DNA of 64,000 nucleotides from Chitinophagaceae bacterium (GCA_020847395.1 JADLCD010000138.1:82705-146704); one strand, 5' to 3'; shown: positions 25,945 to 35,604, counted from the first letter of the stretch. Made by a program: numbers and translations. The notes: generated by a model from the sequence alone, not told the origin.

Positions 25945-28900
25945 TTATAGTGATATGGATACACCAAACAACAACATCCGTCGCATAGGATATCCTTTGG
26001 AATCATCAAAGCCATCAATGGTAATGAGCTCTGCATCGGGACCGCTATACTTTTGGAAAGTCACCAGGTTATCTGCTGTAACATATACCCGCATTCTTTC
26101 AAAAGGAAGCCGCTGAATTACTCTCTTATTAAAAGTATAAGACAGCGTTGCTGACCTGATCTTGAAATAAGAACCATCTTCTATATATTCTGAATCATAA
26201 TTGATAACCTGCGTTGCGTCGCTCCAGGGGTTGAGTGTAGGGAACCTGGCATTATCACCGCTTTTTTCCCAGATGGCATAATTATCGAAGTTGGGCAGTG
26301 ATGAACTTCCTGCAAAACTTTTACCCAGTTTAAGCCGGTCAAGCAAGGCTGTGTTTACAATATCCCTGCCTATCACAAAAGTGGTAACCAGGTTAAGGCT
26401 AAATCCTTTATAAGTAAAATCATTTGTCCAGCCTCCGTTCCATCTTGGATTAGGGTCTCCTGCATATATACGGTCAGATACATCGATAATATAGTCGCCA
26501 TTCTGGTCTTTGAAATTACGATCGCCCACCTGAAGGTTTTTGTTTTGCAGACCAACCAATTTTTTACCGGTTTTAGGATTTACCGGAACCTGGTTTTCTG
26601 CCTGGTAAATACCCTGCGATTCATAGAAGAAAAAACCATTGAGCGGAGCACCTACACGAATGATAGAACCAAAGTCCTGCCCTGATGTACTTGTTTTAAT
26701 AATATCGGCATTACCATCAGGAAGTTTGATTACCCTGTTTTTATTATACGCAAAGTTCAGGTTGGTACTCCAGGTAAAATCACTGCCGAATCTCAGGTTG
26801 GTATTAACCGTAAACTCTAATCCACGATTCAGCACATCTGCCGCGTTGCGGTATACTTCATTATATCCCGAGGTAGTAGGCAGTGCAGTGGATAACAGTA
26901 AGCCTTTGGTTAATTTTTCATACGCATCAAAGATGAACTCTACTTTACCCTTGAATAAGGTTAAGTCAACACCGAGGTTTGCCATATTGGTTTTAACCCA
27001 GGTAAGATTGTCATTTTTAAACCCATCATACCAGGTGGGAGTATATCCTGAAATGCCTCCATAAGCAATCTGGATTAAAGAATTATACTGGTCGAGTACG
27101 CCACCATTCATTACACCCAGCGCTAAATAGTCTTTATCCCAGGTAGTTCCGGAAAGTCCATAGCTACCGCGTATTTTACCGCTGGTTAACCAGCCGGCAT
27201 TACGAAATATATCTTCTTTGTAAAAGTTCCAGCCGGCAGATATGGAAGGAAATACCCCCCACCTGTTGGCTTTGCCGAACTTGGAAGATCCGTCTGTTCG
27301 GATAGAAGCGCCCAGCAAATATTTTTGTTGAAAATTATAATCCAGGCGGCTGAAATAAGACATCAGGGTATTGGCACCATAATTACTGGAGCCAACACTA
27401 TTGCCTCGTGGCCAGTTTACGGTTTGCGAAAGGCCCGGCTCATCACTTACGCTGCTAACTTTTGTGAGTTTTCCTTCTGTTTTTTCCATACTCTGCCCCA
27501 ATAATATGCTGAGGCTGTGCCCGTTTCCAAATTTGGGCGTATAGGTTACGGTATTCTGAAAAAGGAAGTTTTGATTTTCACCGGCAACGCTCTTATTTCC
27601 CATTCTCAATGTACGTCTTGATGAAGCTAAAGAATCAAACATTGTACGCAGGTATTCCAGGCTTAGGCTGGCTTTATAGGCTACATTGCGGGCAATGTTA
27701 AGCGTAGCGTCAGAGCTAAAACGTACCCTGTCGTTAAGGTTGGAAATATGTCCCAACTGGTACACTTCTGCGTCTCTTACCAATGGATTGTTGGGTAACG
27801 GCAGCAGGGAAGACTTATTTGCAGACAGTTCATCAGGGTTCTTACTCTGGTCGGTGCGTGAAACGGCCAGTGTATTATTAATAACCAACTTATTTTTTAA
27901 GGCATTAAAACTGGTACTTGCCATAAGACTGTAGCGCTTGAATCCCGTATTGAATAAAATACCCTTGCTATCCATATAGCCCATGCTGATACTATATTGA
28001 CCAAAATCGCCCGCTCCACGAATAGAGGCATTATAATCCTGTGTAACAGAAGTGTTATATAAATACCCCTGCCAGTCTGACGAGTTATTATAGAAAGGAT
28101 TGGTAACATCCGTATACATCGCCGGCATTGATATGCCATAAGGAGCATACAAATCATAAAGCTTTTTAACCTGCTCGCGTTCTTTTACACCACCAGCTAC
28201 ATCGCGCAATTGTGGTACAAAATTTACGCCTGTACGAATATTTAAATTGATTTGCGGCTTGCCTCTTTTTCCTTTTTTGGTGGTGATTAAGATTACACCA
28301 TTAGCCGCCCTTGACCCGTAAATAGCTGCGGCAGATGCATCTTTTAATACTACCACATCTTCAATATCACTTGGGTTGAGGTCTGCCAGCACGTTGGTAC
28401 TGGTTACGGCAAACTCACTGCTCATTCTTGAGATAATTGGAATACCATCTACTACATACAGCGGTTCTGAAATAGCAGAAGCATCGCCACGACTAACTGC
28501 GGCAAGCCCCCTGATAATAATGGCAGGCGTTGCGCCGGGCTCTCCTGAATTTAACTGTATATTTACGCCGGCAACCTTACCCTGCAAAAGAGAACCAAAA
28601 GATTCTGCTGCCTGTCCTTCTGTAATCTTATCCATTTTTATGGTTGAAACAGAACCTGTAATTTCTGTTTTTGCCTGGCTTTTATAGCCGGTAACCACCA
28701 CGTCGCTCAGGGTTTTATTTTCGTCAGCCATTTTAATGTGGAGATCAGACGCCTTTTTAAACACTACCTGGCGGGTTTCAAAACCTATGGATGAAAAAAT
28801 CAAGGTATCTCCTGTGCTGATGCGCAACCGGAAGTTGCCGGAACCATCTGTAGTAGTACCGGTATTTTTTCCCTTGATGCTAACAGAAGCTCCGCCAAGC

Positions 28901-29013
28901 GGTTTACCGTTAGCATCGCTGACTTTACCCGTCATAACTGATTGCGCATAACCCGTTACGGATACCATCAGTATTGCAACAAGGAAACAGCCCCATTTCA
29001 TTAATGCCTTCAT
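25945..29013 (-). CDS. SusC/RagA-type TonB-dependent receptor
   Basis: This 1022-residue receptor has a signal peptide (ending GYAQ), a carboxypeptidase-regulatory-like domain (MTGKVSDANGKPLGGASVSIKG, ~28-100), a TonB-interacting segment, a plug with DIEDVVVLKDASAAAIYGSRAANGVI (~212-237) and a beta-barrel to the end. It is the third gene of the minus-strand locus, 45 nt downstream of the other SusD. The full SusC domain set contrasts with the shorter SusC at 30375. Confidence 0.96.
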   Translation of the reverse strand: MKALMKWGCFLVAILMVSVTGYAQSVMTGKVSDANGKPLGGASVSIKGKNTGTTTDGSGNFRLRISTGDTLIFSSIGFETRQVVFKKASDLHIKMADENKTLSDVVVTGYKSQAKTEITGSVSTIKMDKITEGQAAESFGSLLQGKVAGVNIQLNSGEPGATPAIIIRGLAAVSRGDASAISEPLYVVDGIPIISRMSSEFAVTSTNVLADLNPSDIEDVVVLKDASAAAIYGSRAANGVILITTKKGKRGKPQINLNIRTGVNFVPQLRDVAGGVKEREQVKKLYDLYAPYGISMPAMYTDVTNPFYNNSSDWQGYLYNTSVTQDYNASIRGAGDFGQYSISMGYMDSKGILFNTGFKRYSLMASTSFNALKNKLVINNTLAVSRTDQSKNPDELSANKSSLLPLPNNPLVRDAEVYQLGHISNLNDRVRFSSDATLNIARNVAYKASLSLEYLRTMFDSLASSRRTLRMGNKSVAGENQNFLFQNTVTYTPKFGNGHSLSILLGQSMEKTEGKLTKVSSVSDEPGLSQTVNWPRGNSVGSSNYGANTLMSYFSRLDYNFQQKYLLGASIRTDGSSKFGKANRWGVFPSISAGWNFYKEDIFRNAGWLTSGKIRGSYGLSGTTWDKDYLALGVMNGGVLDQYNSLIQIAYGGISGYTPTWYDGFKNDNLTWVKTNMANLGVDLTLFKGKVEFIFDAYEKLTKGLLLSTALPTTSGYNEVYRNAADVLNRGLEFTVNTNLRFGSDFTWSTNLNFAYNKNRVIKLPDGNADIIKTSTSGQDFGSIIRVGAPLNGFFFYESQGIYQAENQVPVNPKTGKKLVGLQNKNLQVGDRNFKDQNGDYIIDVSDRIYAGDPNPRWNGGWTNDFTYKGFSLNLVTTFVIGRDIVNTALLDRLKLGKSFAGSSSLPNFDNYAIWEKSGDNARFPTLNPWSDATQVINYDSEYIEDGSYFKIRSATLSYTFNKRVIQRLPFERMRVYVTADNLVTFQKYSGPDAELITIDGFDDSKGYPMRRMLLFGVSISL

Positions 29014-29058
29014 TACATTAGTTTTTTCGGTTGAATCTTTTTATAAAATCCATCAACA

Positions 29059-30372
29059 TTATTTCCAAAATTCATTCTGTGCCCATCCATTACCTGCCAT
29101 ACTCTTTGCCGACAGCGGCCAATAAGCCGCGCCTTTGGCAACATCAGCTTCTGTAAATGCAGGTATATGGGTAGACACTTCACTAAATCTTATCAGGTCA
29201 AACATGCGCTGCCCGGTGCCCACCAGCATACGCTGACGTTCAAGCAAAAGCGCATCGCCGAATGTTTCTTCGGTTAAAGTGCTATAGTCTTCTGTGGCGC
29301 CGCTGGCTGCACTTATCAGCCATTCTTTGGCTTCATCCAAATGCTGTGAACGCCAGGCAGCCTCAGCAAACAATAAATCAATTTCCCGCTCAGTTAATAA
29401 CTCTACCATGCTGGCATCTTTAACAATCAGCGTAGCATTATTACCGGAGATATTAAACATACTGCTACGGCGTGCATCGCCATCCGGGTAAATAGTATTG
29501 AATGTTGCCAGCGGCATAGTAAGAATGCTGGCGCTTAACGGTGCCAGGGGAATTTCAGTACGCCTGTCTTCTCCTATGGCAAGGCTAAAGCCCGACAAAC
29601 TATCTGTTGAAATATTGGTAAACGTATTGGTTAATGCATCGTAGGCGTTTTGCCCGTTACCCAGCCAGAGTTGTTCCTGCACCAGCAGTGAAGTAACAGC
29701 GGTTTTATTAAAGCGCACAGCAGTTAATGCAGCACTTTTTATACCATCATCATTCAATAAAATCCAGGGTACTAATTGCTGCGCTTCTGTAGCATATTGA
29801 ATAGCCTGGTTAACTACTTCTTCCCTGGTGAGGTGGACGCCAAAATTACTTGTTTCGGCAGATGACACCGGGCCCCAGATACGCGCCAGGTAGAAATAAG
29901 CCATAGATTTAAGCGCAAGCGCTTCACCCCTGTAAAGATTATATTGATAGCTGCTCAACACACCATCTGCCGCATTATCTACAATATCGAGCACATCATT
30001 GGCATCTTTAATTACATCGTAAAAATAGCCCCAGTCTGAAAGTTGCACCAGGTTTGCAACGGTAGATGTTAACTGCTGATTTGCCACCTGCTGCTGGTAG
30101 GCAACTGCCACCTTCACGTCACCTGTTCTTGCTTCGCCATACATCAACCAGGCATAATTAGCAAACAATGCCCTGCGGAGATCAACATAACCCCCGATTA
30201 CTGCCTGCTGTATGCGTGGCGCTGAATTATAATAGCCTTCCTCTACTGTGCTGTTTTCCTGCTCTACCGTAAGGTTTTTACGGCAGGAAAAAAGCAGCAC
30301 TATTGCTATCAGCGATATGAACTTCCAATGTTTCATCCAATGTGTCATGTTGTTCATTTTTAACATCATCAT
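29059..30372 (-). CDS. SusD/RagB-like surface lipoprotein (short)
   Basis: This SusD homologue is up to 437 residues long, with several possible Met starts in the first 13 codons; MKHWKFISLIAIVLLFSC from codon 13 gives the best lipoprotein signal, but the first ATG lies 2 nt after the upstream SusC stop and would favour translational coupling. VEQENSTVEEGYYNSAPRIQQAV, ALALKSMAYFYLARIWGPV and LLERQRMLVGTGQRMFDLIRF mark the family. It pairs with the short SusC at 30375. Confidence 0.9.
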   Translation of the reverse strand: MMMLKMNNMTHWMKHWKFISLIAIVLLFSCRKNLTVEQENSTVEEGYYNSAPRIQQAVIGGYVDLRRALFANYAWLMYGEARTGDVKVAVAYQQQVANQQLTSTVANLVQLSDWGYFYDVIKDANDVLDIVDNAADGVLSSYQYNLYRGEALALKSMAYFYLARIWGPVSSAETSNFGVHLTREEVVNQAIQYATEAQQLVPWILLNDDGIKSAALTAVRFNKTAVTSLLVQEQLWLGNGQNAYDALTNTFTNISTDSLSGFSLAIGEDRRTEIPLAPLSASILTMPLATFNTIYPDGDARRSSMFNISGNNATLIVKDASMVELLTEREIDLLFAEAAWRSQHLDEAKEWLISAASGATEDYSTLTEETFGDALLLERQRMLVGTGQRMFDLIRFSEVSTHIPAFTEADVAKGAAYWPLSAKSMAGNGWAQNEFWK

Positions 30373-30374
30373 GC

Positions 30375-32783
30375 TTAAAAAACCACTTTAATACCCAGTG
30401 CTACCGAAGTAGGCAACGGTGTTCCTGTATACATCAGGTTATACCTGCGGCTACCTGTAATATTTTCTTCAGGGTTGATGCCGCTGTACCGGGAAAGGGT
30501 CAGCAGGTTATCGCCACGAACAAATATTTCCAGGTCGCTTAAAGCTTCCACTTTTTTAGATATTGAGTTGAAATGATAAGAAACTGCGGCCCTGCTCAGG
30601 CGTACAAAACTGCCATCTTCAATAGTTCTGATACCCTGGTAAATGGTACGTCCGTCTGTTCCCTGGTCAACCAGATAATAAGGCGTTTCCGCGCTTTTAA
30701 TCGGGAATTGATAGTTAATACGCTCAGCGTCATAGCGACTGTTAAAAGATTCTGCCAGAACATCCGCCCCCCAGGCGTAGTTGATTGTAAAGGCGGCAGA
30801 AATATTGCGATAGCGCAATGTATTCGTGAATCCTCCAAAAACTTTTGGTTCACTGTTACCGATTCTTTTTGCCTGGCTGCCCTCCCGGGCAACGAGAGAT
30901 GTAACCGGCGCCCCGGATACCGTAGCGAGGTAAGCCAGGCTTGTATTACCAATATCGCCAGGCAATGATTTTACTTTATTGCGATAGAAAGCAATATTGA
31001 GGTTGCTGCTCCAGGTAAAATGAGTGGAACGTATCCACGCGCCATCGAGCGCTACTTCAATACCTGATAATCCGAGCTGGCCTCCTGTTTCATATTTGTA
31101 ATCAATACCACTGATGTTAGACTGGTATCGCTGATAAAGGAAATTACTATAGGTTTTACTAAAATAATCAACAGAAAGATTAATTGCTGAGCCGAGCGCT
31201 ACTGTTATGCCTGCATCTACCTGTGTCACGTCAATGCTTTTAGCCCCGCCGAAGGTTGGGTATAACTGCCCTATACCCAAATAATTTCCTCCGTAATAGT
31301 CGCCATAGGCATCCAGTTGCCCGCGGTATACTTCCGGTCTGTTCAGCACACCTGTTTTACCAATGCCTGCATTTATTTTTACAGGTATATTAAGGCTGTT
31401 CTTTAAATCATAATGAATACCAAGCGCCGGGTATAAAGCCCATTTTTTGTCGTATAAAGAGCTGCCATCTGCACGGGCTACCAGGTTCACATCAAGGTCC
31501 TTTTTATATTTAAACTTCCAGGTTCCGTAAAAAGATAAAAGTTTTTCAACATTATGGTTGGATAATGCAATTACCTGGTTGGCATTATAACCTGTTACCA
31601 CTTTTACAAAATCAGAACCACCGTTCTCCATACTGCGTTGGCCATTTACAGAAGTAAGCCGGTCGTCGGTATTTCTTAATTCGCCGCCGAGCGTCATATC
31701 CATTTGCAGTGCGTCAGCAAATTCATGCAACCAGTTGGCAGAAGTATTCCAGGTAATAAGTTGTCTTTTATATGCGGCGCTTGAGGCATAAATATTACCG
31801 TCTAATAAGTTGGAGGGGATATACATATCCCTGCTGGAACCTTCATAAGACAAGCTTGCCACAGAGCGAATAGTAACGCCGCTGCCAACAACATACGCAA
31901 GCCCCATAGAAGACAGCAGCCCGAGATTCCTGTTCTTATCCATATAGTACCCTTCATCGCCAACAACAGGCAGCGTCAGATCACGACTGTATTCTCCGGC
32001 ATAACGTCCTTTGCGATTAGCGATGGACATATTATTATAGAAGTGTGCGGTAAAGCGGTCAGTAATATTATACTTCGCATTCAGAAATAAAGACTGGCGA
32101 CCAAAGCCGGAACTTTTGATAATGCCTTTATCCTGGTGATTGGAGAGTCCGAATAAATATGAGCCATAGCTACCCGCGCCATCCACAATCAGTGTTTGAT
32201 CATGTACTATACCGCCATCACCATATACATCCCTGCGGGCTGTTGTATTAAAGTTGTAGAAAGCATCTCTTTTGTAATCCATGTTTTGCAGGAAATTAGT
32301 CCCTGCATATACATTTGCACGAACATGAATGGAACCGGAATTCCCTTCCTTCATTATAAAATTGATGGCTCCGTTGGGCGCCTGCACACCATAAGCAGCA
32401 AGGCGGTCAATATCTTTAATAACTTCTATGCGTTCTATTTGTTCAGGAGGAAAATAAGTAAGGGGATTGATACCTGTAATATGGGAAGGACTTGCCACCA
32501 TTGGCACACCATTAATGAGAATCAGCGGCATGGTAGATTGATCTGTTGGGTCGAGGCTTAACCCCCGTAAGTTCAGCGTGGCTTGCGCACCTGTTGTACC
32601 TGACCAGCTTTTTATTCTTAACCCGGCTACGCTTCCCTGCAGTATATTTTCCAATCCACTCCTGTTAGATAGCAGCATGCTATCTACTCTTAAAGAATCC
32701 TGAGCCAGCACACTCATCGCAGTACCAAAAGATACAAGTAGAAAAAGTAAAATCTTTCCACCCGATTTAGGGATTAGTCTCAT
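30375..32783 (-). CDS. Short SusC-like TonB-dependent receptor lacking the N-terminal CPD domain
   Basis: This 802-residue receptor has a signal peptide ending SVLAQ and goes almost directly into the plug (ILQGSVAGLRIKSWSGTTGAQ, RIEVIKDIDRLAAYGVQAPNGAINFI). It lacks the ~80-residue carboxypeptidase-regulatory-like domain present in the other two SusC proteins here, and the barrel is shorter. It is the first gene of the locus, so it is the first translated from the long operon. Such short forms often transport different or smaller ligands; that is inference. Confidence 0.9.
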   Translation of the reverse strand: MRLIPKSGGKILLFLLVSFGTAMSVLAQDSLRVDSMLLSNRSGLENILQGSVAGLRIKSWSGTTGAQATLNLRGLSLDPTDQSTMPLILINGVPMVASPSHITGINPLTYFPPEQIERIEVIKDIDRLAAYGVQAPNGAINFIMKEGNSGSIHVRANVYAGTNFLQNMDYKRDAFYNFNTTARRDVYGDGGIVHDQTLIVDGAGSYGSYLFGLSNHQDKGIIKSSGFGRQSLFLNAKYNITDRFTAHFYNNMSIANRKGRYAGEYSRDLTLPVVGDEGYYMDKNRNLGLLSSMGLAYVVGSGVTIRSVASLSYEGSSRDMYIPSNLLDGNIYASSAAYKRQLITWNTSANWLHEFADALQMDMTLGGELRNTDDRLTSVNGQRSMENGGSDFVKVVTGYNANQVIALSNHNVEKLLSFYGTWKFKYKKDLDVNLVARADGSSLYDKKWALYPALGIHYDLKNSLNIPVKINAGIGKTGVLNRPEVYRGQLDAYGDYYGGNYLGIGQLYPTFGGAKSIDVTQVDAGITVALGSAINLSVDYFSKTYSNFLYQRYQSNISGIDYKYETGGQLGLSGIEVALDGAWIRSTHFTWSSNLNIAFYRNKVKSLPGDIGNTSLAYLATVSGAPVTSLVAREGSQAKRIGNSEPKVFGGFTNTLRYRNISAAFTINYAWGADVLAESFNSRYDAERINYQFPIKSAETPYYLVDQGTDGRTIYQGIRTIEDGSFVRLSRAAVSYHFNSISKKVEALSDLEIFVRGDNLLTLSRYSGINPEENITGSRRYNLMYTGTPLPTSVALGIKVVF

Positions 32784-33741
32784 AATGTATAGTTAGTTCT
32801 ATGTATGTATATCCTTGGTATTTCTCTAAGTAGCAATCTCAGGGAAACTGTAAATCGTTTAAATAAAGTCTTATTAAGCGTTTTTGAATTATTTAGTTAA
32901 AATAAACAAAAGTTTACAATTACTAACTATATCACGACAAAAAGTTATCCACAAAATTTGTTTATTCGATAAGATATGTTAGTACAACTTTTAAATTGTA
33001 CAGCCATAATAAATTACTGTTATTAACATTACGTTTTTTAATTCAAAGAGTTTGAATAATTCAACCCATACTCAATCCTTAACCATACCCTCTTTAATAA
33101 ATATTTGCGCTATTTCATTTTCCCGGCTAATTAACAATTTTAAGTGGGAGGTGGATTTCCCTTTTGCTGACATTAAAACCAGCACACTTCATTTAAATTA
33201 TCAACTGACTTTAGTTCATGGCTTTTCACCTCATGCCGGTGTGGCATCGTATCTCCCGCCAGGCGGAGCGCTGACTTTTACTTTGAGGAGACTTGTGAGC
33301 TGTATATCGCTACCTGAGCATTTCCTTTAATCAGCCATAGTGCATATCCCGCGTAAAGTAGCGCCTACATAGGTATTGCTGCAAGTGGGGTTTGACGTTG
33401 TAATCTTCGGCGTCAGCAATGTGGCATCTTTTGTTCCGGGCTGGAGTGTGTCACGGGAAACAACACTTCGGTGATTGTTTTGTAATTGTATAAATGATGG
33501 CAGGAGGTCTGCCGTACACGCCTTAGAGCAGGAGTGTACAAACCGCCCAAAGGTGCTTTGTTCAAAAGGCATGGTATTGAGCGTTTGGGTTAAAAGACAT
33601 CAGGACATTAGCAAAATTGAGGAAGTGCATATTCCTAACACAGTTTCAGAAGTACGTTACAAATCAGACTTGACGAATATTGAGCCTTTTAACCTTGCTG
33701 AAGGCAGAACAAAAGGCGAGCTATTCAGCAGTATTTAATTT
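32784..33741. other. Low-coding region upstream of the Sus-like locus
   Basis: The first ~250 nt are AT-rich and should contain the promoter of the minus-strand Sus locus, but I see no exact TAnnTTTG. From about 33050 to 33740 composition changes and only short frames exist, among them a minus-strand 81-codon frame (33327-33572) and a plus-strand one (33475-33738), neither with a recognisable family or start signal. The stretch looks like debris of earlier insertions bordering the accessory island. Confidence 0.4.
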
Positions 33742-33749
33742 TATCTTTG
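33742..33749 (+). promoter_or_regulatory. -7 promoter element TATCTTTG for the YhcG-like gene
   Basis: TATCTTTG is an exact TAnnTTTG match whose last G lies 5 nt before the ATG at 33755. Transcription would start at the start codon, giving a leaderless message. No -33 TTTG is evident at normal spacing. Confidence 0.45.
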
Positions 33750-33754
33750 CAGTA

Positions 33755-34759
33755 ATGAAAATAAGCAAAACAATATACAACCAACTACTTGATAACATTG
33801 GCTCTACACTTCAAAAAGCAAGAGAAAATGCTATCAAAGCAATCAACACCGAATTAGTAAAGGCTAATTGGGAAATTGGCAAGCATATAGTTGAATTTGA
33901 ACAGCACGGAAAAGAAAAAGCAGATTATGGCAGTGCCTTGCTCACAAGTCTTGCAAAAGACCTGAAAACTAAGTATGGCAAAGGTTTCAGTAAGAGCAAT
34001 ATTTATTTGTGTAGATTGTTTTATATCAAGTATCAAAAATTCCAGACAGTGTCTGGAAAATTGAGTTGGAGCCATTATGCCGAATTATTGACGGTTTCAG
34101 ATGATTTGGCAAGAAATTTCTACGAAAAGCAAACCGTCAAAGAAAGTTGGAGTTTCAGGGAAATGAAACGACAAATTGATGCTGCTTTATTTCAGCGTTT
34201 GGCTTTAAGCAAAGATAAAAAGGGAGTATTGGCTTTAGCAGAAAAAGGGCATGAGCCAACGATAGCAAAGGATGCTATTAAAGATCCTTATGTTTTTGAG
34301 TTTCTTGAATTGCCAAAAGACAAGGTTCTTAAAGAAAGAGGGCTTGAAAAGAAACTTGTTGATAACTTGCAAAAATTTTTATTGGAACTCGGCAAAGGCT
34401 TTTCATTTGTAGCAAGACAATTTAAAATTACGGTCGACAACGAACATAATTTTATAGACCTTGTTTTTTATCATCGCATACTTAAATGTTTTGTTCTCAT
34501 AGACCTCAAAACAAGGAAAGTGAAACATCAGGACATTGGACAGATGAACCTTTACCTGAACTATTTTAAAGAAGAAGAAAATACAGAAGGCGACAATGAG
34601 CCAATAGGAATTATCATTGCGGCAGACAAACATGAATATACAGTTAAGTATGCCACAGGTGGACTTGCCAACAAAATTTTTGTTTCAAAATATCAGTTGT
34701 ATTTGCCTGACAAAAAAGTTCTGGAAAATAAAGTAAAAGAAATAATTGACAGCGAGTAA
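33755..34759 (+). CDS. YhcG/DUF1016-type PD-(D/E)XK nuclease
   Basis: The ATG at 33755 gives 334 residues; an in-frame start 75 nt upstream adds sequence without similarity. The N-terminal DUF1016 helical domain has ARENAIKAINTELVKANWEIGKHIVEFEQ and KGFSKSNIYLCRLFY. The C-terminal nuclease fold carries FIDLVFYHRILKCFVLIDLKTRK, which supplies the Asp and the D-x-K catalytic pair, then GQMNLYLNYF. Such proteins are frequent solitary genes on genomic islands and next to restriction systems, with suspected DNA-end or defence roles. There are no neighbours of a restriction system here. Confidence 0.93.
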   Translation: MKISKTIYNQLLDNIGSTLQKARENAIKAINTELVKANWEIGKHIVEFEQHGKEKADYGSALLTSLAKDLKTKYGKGFSKSNIYLCRLFYIKYQKFQTVSGKLSWSHYAELLTVSDDLARNFYEKQTVKESWSFREMKRQIDAALFQRLALSKDKKGVLALAEKGHEPTIAKDAIKDPYVFEFLELPKDKVLKERGLEKKLVDNLQKFLLELGKGFSFVARQFKITVDNEHNFIDLVFYHRILKCFVLIDLKTRKVKHQDIGQMNLYLNYFKEEENTEGDNEPIGIIIAADKHEYTVKYATGGLANKIFVSKYQLYLPDKKVLENKVKEIIDSE

Positions 34760-34794
34760 TATCGCTTGGACACAATAGGCGAAGTCTCTAATAG

Positions 34795-34990
34795 CCAACG
34801 CCACCAAGTCAGGCACATTTGCAAGGCACACATAGCCGACACACAAAAGCCAACCTTGCAAAAGAGCCTGCCTTGTGCCAACACACAGGCAACACTCTGC
34901 GGGTGGACACAGACCCAAATTATAGATGACAGCGGAGATAGGGCGAACGTACAATAACTAAGCTTTCGTTTCGTCCGCAGGACGAGAAAT
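34795..34990. other. Structured non-coding segment behind the YhcG-like gene
   Basis: The 3' flank of the nuclease is rich in imperfect palindromes. GGCACATTTGCAAGG (34812-34826) faces CCTTGCAAAAGAGCC (34854-34868; 13 of 15 pair), GCCAAC words recur, and TCGTCC-GCA-GGACGA (34971-34985) forms a tight hairpin. GC content is higher than in the gene. I have the impression that similar tails follow other single-gene cassettes in Bacteroidota. It could be a recombination site or a structured 3' UTR. Confidence 0.4.
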
Positions 34991-34997
34991 GAAAGCG

Positions 34998-35151
34998 ATG
35001 TTGAACGAAACTTTCAGTAGCCTTATTCTATATTATGGAGTTATTGATAACGAGCTGATCTTCAGCATAAAGCGGAAGAAAGAGCATGAAATAGAGAAGC
35101 CAAATATACGCTATTAATATTCGCAAGGCTACTGAAAGTTTAGTTCAACAT
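34998..35151 (+). mobile_element. 154-bp MITE-like element with 27-nt terminal inverted repeats
   Basis: ATGTTGAAC...GTAGCCTT at 34998-35024 is the reverse complement of 35125-35151 with one mismatch in 27. The 100-nt interior is unrelated to the arms. A 39-codon frame begins at the ATG of the left arm (MLNETFSSLILYYG onward, ending NIRY at 35114) and stops before the right arm. Flanking target duplications are not evident. It may be a non-autonomous transposable element or a structured RNA gene. Confidence 0.5.
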
Positions 35152-35253
35152 GGATACTGGTAAAGAAATATAGCAGGCTGACGGAGGAAGTTTCCAAGAT
35201 TTATTCATGTATAGGTAGTTTAATATAACCACTTGTTATACAGCCCAACCGCA

Positions 35254-35391
35254 GGGATATGGCTTTTAAAGTAACAACTGTGGCCGAATACGAAACCGCC
35301 TGCATCATTCCGAAGGCACATCTTGGTTTATTGGCCTAAAACGTGTGCGCGTGTCGTCTTTCCGTTAGAAACAATACGAAAATTGAAGTAA
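35254..35391 (+). repeat. Dispersed gene-fragment repeat, copy A
   Basis: A degraded coding-like segment: GCTTTTAAAGTAAC near 35254 reads AFKVT, and 35356-35391 reads VFPLETIRKLK then stop. Both ends have counterparts in the gap at 43070-43340 (AFKVT; LFPIEVIRKLKGR then stop). Over the last 38 nt the copies differ at about five positions. I do not recognise the parent protein. Confidence 0.5.
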
Positions 35392-35434
35392 CATACCTCT
35401 TTGTGGTATCTCTTTCAAAACTTACAGCAGACTG

Positions 35435-35533
35435 CTTTTGCTAAAAGCGAAATCCCTGAGCCAAACCATTTTTGTAAACGGATACAGATTACCCGAAAAT
35501 TATGACTTAAAAGATTTAAGAGCATTTTTATAA
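35435..35533 (+). pseudogene. C-terminal remnant of a thioredoxin/VKOR-type protein
   Basis: This frame ends SQTIFVNGYRLPENYDLKDL and three further residues at a TAA (35531-35533). The TIFVNGY-LPE-Y-DL pattern is how thioredoxin_4 domains of vitamin K epoxide reductase/DsbA-like proteins end in Bacteroidota peptide-export loci (T-P-T-I/L-F-I/V-N-G). No catalytic CxxC or upstream domain survives in any frame nearby, so it is a decayed 3' end. It lies 71 nt before the cysteine-rich peptide gene. Confidence 0.5.
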
Positions 35534-35604
35534 AACTCCTTCGATTACAAAAAGGGATAAGCCGAAAACCTTTAGAAAAAGAGTAGGCATTTTTTTAAAT
35601 TAAA

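Noticed and set aside
33052..33330. Plus-strand 92-codon frame upstream of the YhcG-like gene
   Set aside because: No family, no start signal, mixed composition; treated as non-coding debris.
33755..34759. Part of a type I restriction-modification system
   Set aside because: No hsdR, hsdM or hsdS gene lies nearby; the nuclease stands alone.
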